7,601 nt of DNA. It comes from an uncultured Lacibacter sp. (GTDB lineage: Bacteria > Bacteroidota > Bacteroidia > Chitinophagales > Chitinophagaceae). The notes under the pieces were generated by a model, which made no database searches, had not been told where the DNA came from, and was given only the letters and a program-made list of their open reading frames with translations. The translations under genes were made by a program, and so were the position numbers. The stretch lies in contig NZ_CAMLGT010000189.1 of assembly GCF_946479605.1 (NCBI RefSeq), forward strand, positions 1-7,601, written 5' to 3'. Of the stretch, positions 1-5,766 are shown piece by piece (position 1 is the first letter of the stretch; each line of letters opens with the position of its first letter).

Positions 1-2787
1 CAGCTGCTTCCGTTTTATAATTATTCCACGAACAATACGGCTGCCGATTCAACGGAGCTTGATTCCGTGATCTATAAAGCAACAGCAGGCATTGTGTTGC
101 ACGATCTCAGGAATGGATATATTGATAATATGTACCTGCTCATCGGGCAGAGTTATTATTACTGGCAGAAATATGATTCTGCATACCGCATCTTTCAGTT
201 TATCAATTACAATTTCTTTCCAAGAGGAAAAGATGAGTACATTATTGTAGTTGGGTCGAACGACAGGAATACCAAAGGCGATCTGAATATTGCCACAAAA
301 GAAAAGAACGGCATTGTACATAAAGCATTCACACAACCTCCCAGCAGGAACGATGCATTGATATGGCTGGCACGCACCTATGCAGAAGATAATTTATTTC
401 CTGAAGCATACAGCCTCATCAACCTGTTACGCAAAGATCCCATCTTTCCTAAACGGTTACACAGTAAGTTGAATGAAGTGCAGGCTTACACGTTTTACAA
501 ACAGGAACAGTGGGACAGCACCGCTTATTATTTAAAAGATGCATTGGGCGAAGCTGCTGATAAAACAGAACTGGCACGCTGGGAATATTTATTGGCACAG
601 CTGTATGCAAAAACGAATAAACCCGACCTGGCTTCGGCTTATTTCAACAAAGCAAAATCGCATACTACCGATCCTGTTCTGTACATACATGCACGTATTT
701 ATGAAGCACAATTGTTGAAGAAAGAAGGTGGTGATGCGGTGTCAGAAACATTGGCCGATCTGTTGAAGCTTTCAAAAAAAGAACGGTTCGATGGTTATGA
801 AGATGTACTCTTTTATGCAGCAGCAGGCATGGCACTGGAAAAAGGCGATACAACACAGGCTATTAACCTGCTCAAACGTTGCGTATCCTACACAACAGAA
901 AACCCTTCGGTTAAGAACAAAGCATTTGTTCGCCTCTCAGATCTTGCGTATGCAAGAAGAGATTATACACTTGCATCCAATTCACTCGACAGTGCCAACC
1001 TGCAAGACCCGGCATTTGCTGATGTGGCTGCACAATTACAAAACAAGCAGCAGATGCTTCATCAACTGGTAGATCTTATTACCGTAGTGAAACAGCAGGA
1101 TAGTTTGCAAACCGTAGCAAAAATGCCGGAGAAAGAAATGGATGCTTATCTTAAATCACTTGCACGCAAACTCCGTAAGCAACGTGGTTTAAAGGAAGAA
1201 GCAGCTTATGTTCCTGTATTAACTGCAAACAATCTTAACGACAATACACCTATTTTCTCTGCTGCCGGCAGCGGTAACAACTGGTATTTTTATAATGCTG
1301 CACAAAAAGCAAAAGGCTTTAATGAATTTAAAGGAAGATGGGGCAATCGTCCGAATGTTGACAACTGGCGCAGGCAGGATGCTGTGGATGCTGTTGCAAC
1401 ATTTAATCAGCCACAGCAAAACAATAACACAGGAAATAACAGCGGGCAGGATATTAGTATTGAAGCAGATAAAATTCCGGAAGAAGAATTAACAGCAGAA
1501 GGTTTGAAACTGCGTTTACCACTTACGGAAGAAAAATTACTTGAATCGAACAGGAAAATTGCTGAATCATTGTTTCAACAGGGGCAGATCTATAAAAATC
1601 AGCTTGAAGATTATGAACAGGCTGCCATTGTGTTTGAAGAACTATGGAAACGTTTCGGCAATTACGAAAAAGAACAGGATGTGTTGTTTGAGCTTTACTA
1701 TTGTTACAACAAAACAGGTAACAAAGAAAAAGCGGCATTCTTTAAAAATGAGCTGAACAAAAAATATCCGAATGGCGATATGGTGCAGAAGATCAACGCT
1801 GCCACTAATCCTGTAGCTGTATCAAAAGATGCGAAAACAATTGCGTACGAAAATATTTACGACCTCTTTATTTCAGGAAAGTTTGACGAGGCCCAGCAAC
1901 AGAAAAAACTAGCTGATTCGATTTATGGCCCGTCATACTGGACACCACAACTTCTGTACATCGAATCGCTTTACCACATCAAACAAAAAAATGATAGTGC
2001 TGCGATACTTACATTAACCAATCTTGAACGGAACTTCCCGGGCACACCCATGGCTGAAAAAGCAGCTGTTATGAAAGATGTGGTGAGCCGGAGAACACAA
2101 ATTGAAGATTACCTGGCAAACACAAATATTGTTCGCCAAACAGAAGACAGTGTGGTGATGCCGTTTGATGAAGGTCCCAAAGTGAACAAGATCGTACAGG
2201 ACATAAAAAATCCACCTGCTAATAATATAAAGCCGGTTAACCAACCTTCGCAAAACTCAGCAAACATTACACGCCCTGTTGCACCAATTGAAAAAACGGA
2301 AGCAGGAAAAACGGATCGCACAAGTGCAGGTAAAGTAACAGTGGGTAAAACGCCGGGCATGGATACCAGCACCATTAAACCGTTGAAAGAAGGAAAGGTT
2401 GAAATGGTTTATGTGTACAATGCTACAGATCCATACACCGTGCTGATGTATTTTGATGAAGTGGACCCGGTTTATCTTACCGAAGCAAAAACAGCTTACC
2501 AGCGTTATAATTCCTCATCATTTGGCGGACAGAATATTCCACTAAAAATTTATGAAGGTGATAAAGACAATATCTGGATGGAAATGGGCCAGTTTGCTGA
2601 TATTACCACTGCACTGGGTTATATGGAAGAGTGGAAAAAGAATGCCCGCCAGATCGTACCATGGCTGCCCGAACTGAAATATAATTTTGTGATTATTTCC
2701 GACAGAAACCTGGAAATGTTAAAAACCAGGAAGAATATGGAAGAATACAAGACATTTTTACGTCAGTATATCAAGGATAAATTTTAG
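1..2787 (+). CDS. porW: PorW/SprE-like T9SS TPR lipoprotein, 5'-truncated by window edge
   Basis: The frame is open from base 1 to a TAG at 2785-2787, giving 928 visible residues. The GTG at 67 is not the true start: the 22 residues before it (QLLPFYNYST...) fit the family, so roughly 70-100 residues with the lipoprotein signal probably lie upstream. TPR-like helical pairs are visible at about 44-72 (YLLIGQSYYYWQKYDSAYRI), 116-145, 190-220, 521-594 and 612-697. Residues about 424-459 carry the motif WYFYN...EFKGRWGNRPNVDNWRR, which I recognise from SprE/PorW proteins. An Asn/Gln-rich linker (469-484) and a Lys/Thr/Pro-rich linker (about 720-798) separate the parts. The last ~128 residues form a distinct domain (MVYVYN... 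to NFVIISDRNLEML...) typical of this family. PorW is known as an outer-membrane-associated periplasmic lipoprotein that connects the Sov translocon to the PorK/PorN ring, and SprE is needed for gliding. The T9SS assignment rests on recognised motifs; TPR architecture alone would be less specific. Confidence 0.85.
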   Translation, partial: QLLPFYNYSTNNTAADSTELDSVIYKATAGIVLHDLRNGYIDNMYLLIGQSYYYWQKYDSAYRIFQFINYNFFPRGKDEYIIVVGSNDRNTKGDLNIATKEKNGIVHKAFTQPPSRNDALIWLARTYAEDNLFPEAYSLINLLRKDPIFPKRLHSKLNEVQAYTFYKQEQWDSTAYYLKDALGEAADKTELARWEYLLAQLYAKTNKPDLASAYFNKAKSHTTDPVLYIHARIYEAQLLKKEGGDAVSETLADLLKLSKKERFDGYEDVLFYAAAGMALEKGDTTQAINLLKRCVSYTTENPSVKNKAFVRLSDLAYARRDYTLASNSLDSANLQDPAFADVAAQLQNKQQMLHQLVDLITVVKQQDSLQTVAKMPEKEMDAYLKSLARKLRKQRGLKEEAAYVPVLTANNLNDNTPIFSAAGSGNNWYFYNAAQKAKGFNEFKGRWGNRPNVDNWRRQDAVDAVATFNQPQQNNNTGNNSGQDISIEADKIPEEELTAEGLKLRLPLTEEKLLESNRKIAESLFQQGQIYKNQLEDYEQAAIVFEELWKRFGNYEKEQDVLFELYYCYNKTGNKEKAAFFKNELNKKYPNGDMVQKINAATNPVAVSKDAKTIAYENIYDLFISGKFDEAQQQKKLADSIYGPSYWTPQLLYIESLYHIKQKNDSAAILTLTNLERNFPGTPMAEKAAVMKDVVSRRTQIEDYLANTNIVRQTEDSVVMPFDEGPKVNKIVQDIKNPPANNIKPVNQPSQNSANITRPVAPIEKTEAGKTDRTSAGKVTVGKTPGMDTSTIKPLKEGKVEMVYVYNATDPYTVLMYFDEVDPVYLTEAKTAYQRYNSSSFGGQNIPLKIYEGDKDNIWMEMGQFADITTALGYMEEWKKNARQIVPWLPELKYNFVIISDRNLEMLKTRKNMEEYKTFLRQYIKDKF

Positions 2788-2821
2788 GAATTCTTCTCGT
2801 CTGCGCCTCCCCGAATTGTTA

Positions 2822-2829
2822 TAGATTTG
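2822..2829 (+). promoter_or_regulatory. Candidate -7 promoter element (TAGATTTG) for the PBP gene
   Basis: TAGATTTG matches the Bacteroidota sigma-ABfr -7 consensus TAnnTTTG exactly. It lies 44 bases before the ATG at 2874, which would give a 5' leader of about 35-40 bases. No clear TTTG-type -33 element is found at the expected distance (the sequence there is TTCTTCTCGTC), so this is a half-supported promoter. No terminator hairpin separates it from porW, so read-through from the upstream gene is also possible. Confidence 0.35.
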
Positions 2830-2873
2830 TCTGGTATTGAATTTGCTTTAAATGCGTTCACATACTCAATCTT

Positions 2874-5249
2874 ATGCGTAAACCAATCAAATATTTGTGG
2901 CGGGCATTCTTTATTGGTCTTGGCCTGGTTGTTCTTCTTATAGTTGGAGCCAATTTTGGCCTTCTGGGTAAAATGCCTTCCCTGGAAGAATTAGAAAATC
3001 CTTCCGCCTCTCTCGCAAGCGAAGTCATTGCATCAGATGGTACACTCATGGGTAAATTTTACCTGGAAGATCGTACCAACGTAGAGTATAAAGACATTTC
3101 GAAGAATATCGTAAATGCATTGATTGCTGCAGAAGACGAACGGTTTTATGATCACTCAGGCATTGATGGTCGTGCACTTGCCCGTGCCATCAGTAAACTG
3201 GGTAGCGATGGTGGTGGCAGTACCATTACGCAACAGCTGGCATTGAATCTTTTTGGTGGTCGTGCAAAAAATAAAGTGCGTCGTGTATTTCAGAAAATAC
3301 AGGAATGGATCATTGCTGTAAAACTGGAACGCAACTTTACAAAAGATGAGATCATTGCATTATACCTCAACACGGTTGAATACAGCGATAATGTGTTTGG
3401 CATCCGCAATGCTTCCAAAACATTTTTTCAGAAAGAACCGGCATTAGTAACAGTGGATGAAGCTGCCTTGCTGATTGGAATGGTGAATGCCCCTTACGCC
3501 TATAACCCCCGTTTGTTCCCTCCACGGGCCATGCAAAAAAGAAACGCTGTGATCAATGATATGCTGCGGAACAATTTTGTAAGTGCGGCCGATGCAGAAC
3601 AGATGAAAAGCAAACCCATTAACCTCAAATACAAAAAGCTTGATGAAAGCGCTGGTCTTGCTCCTTACTTCAGAGATGTGTTGCGTGACCACATGAAGAA
3701 ATGGGCCAAAGAACATACAAAGCCAAACGGCGATCCTTACAATATTTACAGAGATGGTTTAAAGATCTATACCACCATCAACCCACGCATGCAGTTATAT
3801 GCTGAAGAAGCAGTATCGAAACACATGAGTGCCTTGCAGAAAAATTACTGGACGCTGCCATGGGTAAAAGACAACAGCATCTGGAAGGGGCATGAAAACA
3901 TTATTGAACGAGGAATGAAGGATAGCGACCGCTGGCGTAAAATGGAAGCCGCCGGTGCAAGTGAAGAAGAAATTCGCAAAGCCTTCAAAACAAAAACAAA
4001 AATGAGGGTGTTTGCATGGAATGCAAAACGTGAAACAGACACGGTTATGACACCGTACGATTCGGTACGTTATCATAAAATGATCATACAAACCGGTTTT
4101 ATGGTGATGGATCCGTTTACCGGTGAAGTAAAAGCATGGGTGGGTGGTGTTAACTTTAAGAATTTCAAGTTCGATCACGTTAATCCAAATACAAGACGCC
4201 AGGTAGGTTCAACATTCAAGCCTATTCTGTATGCGTATGCGGTTGAAAATGGCTTTACACCTGAAACACCATTACCAAACGGCCCGATAAACTTAGGCGG
4301 CAAAATAATTACCGGCAGTGGCGGCCCGATGGCTATTTGTCTTGCCTTCTCCAAAAATCCCGGTGCAGCTTATTTAATGAATCAGTTTGGTGTAAAGAGT
4401 GTGATCAATTTTGCACACCAGACAGGTATTAAAACAGAAATGCCGCCCTATCCTTCCATTGCATTGGGTGCTGCGGAAATAAGTGTGTATGAAATGATGC
4501 AGAGCTATACCATGTTCCCGACGAATGGTATGAGTACACAGCCCATTTTCATTACACGTATTGAAGACAGAAACGGAAACATTCTGCAAACCTATGCACC
4601 TGAACAAAAAGTGGTAATGAGTGAAGCGGCTGCTTACACCATGGTGAAGATGATGCAGGGTGTAATTGATATTGGCACTGGCCGTCGTTTACGTGGTATG
4701 GGTATTACTGGTGATATTGCCGGTAAAACTGGTACTACTAACGGCAATACTGATACATGGTTTATTGGTTATAATCCGCAGTTATTGGCTGGCGGTTGGG
4801 TTGGTTGCGATGATCCTTTCCTGAAAATGGTGGGCGAAGGTAACCGTACTGCATTGCCTATCTGGGGCTATTTCTATGAGAAAGTATTAAGCGATAAAAC
4901 ACTTGGTATTTCAAGCGAAGCAAAATTTGTGCAGCCTGAAAGTATGAAGGTGGAAACCTTTATGGATTACGAAAATTTTGCCGACAGGTATCGTAACGAA
5001 CCTGATGCAGAAAATCCTGATGCCGGTAATGGTACTTCATCTGACTACAATGATCTGAACCTGAAACCAGATCCAACACTTGGACCAGAATCGCAGATAA
5101 CTGAAGAACAGAAAGTGTTGCAGGAAGCAAAAAAGCAGGACGATAAAAAACAAGACACGAAGAAAGATCAAACAAAACCTGCAGCAACCGATCCAAAGAA
5201 AGACAGCACCAAAAAGAAATGGTGGCCATTCAGGAAAAAGAATAACTAA
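2874..5249 (+). CDS. mrcA: Class A penicillin-binding protein 1A (peptidoglycan glycosyltransferase/transpeptidase)
   Basis: This 791-residue bifunctional enzyme polymerises lipid II into glycan strands and cross-links the stem peptides on the periplasmic face of the inner membrane. A short basic N-terminus is followed by one membrane anchor (about 9-29). The family 51 glycosyltransferase domain shows AAEDERFYDH with catalytic Glu87, GGGSTITQQLALNLF (113-127), the second Glu144 in KIQEWIIAVKLE, and YLNTVEY. A linker of about 100 residues (310-405) precedes the transpeptidase domain. That domain has the nucleophile Ser446 in GSTFK, the SxN motif S493-K-N, and K618-T-G. The Lys/Asp/Thr-rich tail (about 741-791) ends in KKWWPFRKKNN. 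ATG 2874 is the only usable start: an in-frame TGA lies at 2838-2840, with no other ATG, GTG or TTG codon between. No Shine-Dalgarno sequence is seen, as is common in this phylum. The SxxK-SxN spacing is short (see findings). The symbol follows the general mrcA/PBP1A name; orthology to a specific E. coli PBP is not claimed. Confidence 0.96.
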   Translation: MRKPIKYLWRAFFIGLGLVVLLIVGANFGLLGKMPSLEELENPSASLASEVIASDGTLMGKFYLEDRTNVEYKDISKNIVNALIAAEDERFYDHSGIDGRALARAISKLGSDGGGSTITQQLALNLFGGRAKNKVRRVFQKIQEWIIAVKLERNFTKDEIIALYLNTVEYSDNVFGIRNASKTFFQKEPALVTVDEAALLIGMVNAPYAYNPRLFPPRAMQKRNAVINDMLRNNFVSAADAEQMKSKPINLKYKKLDESAGLAPYFRDVLRDHMKKWAKEHTKPNGDPYNIYRDGLKIYTTINPRMQLYAEEAVSKHMSALQKNYWTLPWVKDNSIWKGHENIIERGMKDSDRWRKMEAAGASEEEIRKAFKTKTKMRVFAWNAKRETDTVMTPYDSVRYHKMIIQTGFMVMDPFTGEVKAWVGGVNFKNFKFDHVNPNTRRQVGSTFKPILYAYAVENGFTPETPLPNGPINLGGKIITGSGGPMAICLAFSKNPGAAYLMNQFGVKSVINFAHQTGIKTEMPPYPSIALGAAEISVYEMMQSYTMFPTNGMSTQPIFITRIEDRNGNILQTYAPEQKVVMSEAAAYTMVKMMQGVIDIGTGRRLRGMGITGDIAGKTGTTNGNTDTWFIGYNPQLLAGGWVGCDDPFLKMVGEGNRTALPIWGYFYEKVLSDKTLGISSEAKFVQPESMKVETFMDYENFADRYRNEPDAENPDAGNGTSSDYNDLNLKPDPTLGPESQITEEQKVLQEAKKQDDKKQDTKKDQTKPAATDPKKDSTKKKWWPFRKKNN

Positions 5250-5252
5250 ATA

Positions 5253-5284
5253 AAGAAAGCCGCAATTATGATTGCGGCTTTCTT
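5253..5284. terminator. Bidirectional intrinsic terminator between convergent genes
   Basis: A perfect 14-bp inverted repeat (AAGAAAGCCGCAAT at 5253-5266, ATTGCGGCTTTCTT at 5271-5284) closes a 4-base TATG loop. The GC-rich core GCCGC is flanked by A and T runs, so both strands give a U-rich 3' side: CTTTCTT on plus, and CTTTCTTTATTTA on minus. It begins 4 bases after the PBP stop codon. Its right end overlaps the stop codon (5283-5285) of the minus-strand gene, so it should serve both transcripts. Confidence 0.88.
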
Positions 5285-5573
5285 ATGATAATGATGTGCT
5301 CCACGCAAGTTTGTAAATACCATCATCTCCTTTTACACAGGTAAACAGGAAACTGGTAATGAAAGGAATGTTCAATAATTCCTTTCCTTCCGACAACGCC
5401 ACTGTACCACTCAGGTAAATGGACGATGATGATGTTTCTAATGCTTCGCTGTCAACAGGTACCTTTTGATGACCATACCCAAGATCAAAACGGCGGTAGG
5501 CCAACTGTTCAATCATGCTTTCTAACAGGTCGGGCCGGTCGAGCGTAGCGGCAATGTGAATTAAGTTGTTCAT
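5283..5573 (-). CDS. Small conserved-looking hypothetical protein, 96 residues
   Basis: I do not recognise this protein. It begins MNNLIHIAATLDRPDLLESM and ends GIYKLAWSTSLS. The N-terminal ~35 residues look helical. The C-terminal half has alternating hydrophobic stretches suggestive of beta strands (SIYLSGTVAL, FITSFLFTCV, YKLAWSTSL). No signal peptide, membrane segment or clear metal-binding motif is seen, so it is probably cytoplasmic. It is not a shadow: no plus-strand gene overlaps it, and its stop codon sits exactly at the shared terminator. I chose the ATG at 5573, which has an A-rich leader (AAAAGAAAGGATC). A TTG at 5597 adds eight residues and has GAGGTGAT (minus strand, 5608-5601) seven bases after its GAGG core. 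That is a strong Shine-Dalgarno match, so 5597 is a serious alternative start. It is convergent with the PBP gene and divergent from glmS. Confidence 0.7.
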   Translation of the reverse strand: MNNLIHIAATLDRPDLLESMIEQLAYRRFDLGYGHQKVPVDSEALETSSSSIYLSGTVALSEGKELLNIPFITSFLFTCVKGDDGIYKLAWSTSLS

Positions 5574-5727
5574 GATCCTTTCTTTTAAGTAGATCAACCA
5601 ATCACCTCAATTGTTACCTTTCTTCAGTACTATGATGCAGCAACCGCTTTTTCGATTAATAAAGAAATGTGAAAGCTGTAAAATGCTGCATGAGCGTCCG
5701 TGGAAAATTATCCCCAACCCATAGCCA

Positions 5728-5735
5728 TATTTTTG
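5728..5735 (+). promoter_or_regulatory. Candidate glmS -7 promoter element (TATTTTTG)
   Basis: TATTTTTG matches the Bacteroidota -7 consensus TAnnTTTG and lies 31 bases before the glmS ATG, which predicts a leader of only about 25 bases. No clear TTTG -33 box is found about 20 bases upstream (the region reads CGTGGAAAATTATCC). Immediately downstream TTGCA-TCTT-TGCAA (5733-5746) forms a small inverted repeat across the likely transcription start. It could be an operator or chance. The rest of the 5598-5766 gap shows no RNA gene. Confidence 0.5.
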
Positions 5736-5766
5736 CATCTTTGCAACAAACAAACTACTGATTATC

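Noticed and set aside
67..69. GTG at 67 as the start of the porW gene
   Set aside because: The frame is open back to base 1 and the residues before it match the family, so the real start lies outside the window.
49..336. 95-codon minus-strand ORF opposite porW
   Set aside because: It is an antisense shadow of the TPR coding region with no independent terminator or recognisable product.
2788..2873. Possible terminator or extra small gene between porW and the PBP gene
   Set aside because: No GC-rich stem followed by a T run is present. GAATTC at 2788-2793 is only a chance 6-base palindrome. The ATG at 2852 is not in frame with the PBP gene and has no supporting signal.
3795..4178. 127-codon minus-strand ORF inside the PBP gene
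   Set aside because: It lies wholly opposite a strongly supported coding frame. Its translation is rich in His, Cys and Phe, as expected from reading the antisense of an ordinary gene.
5598..5766. glmS ribozyme or other riboswitch
   Set aside because: The gap is short, the glmS leader is probably about 25 bases, and I see no ribozyme-like helices next to the ORF; the glmS ribozyme is also typical of Firmicutes.
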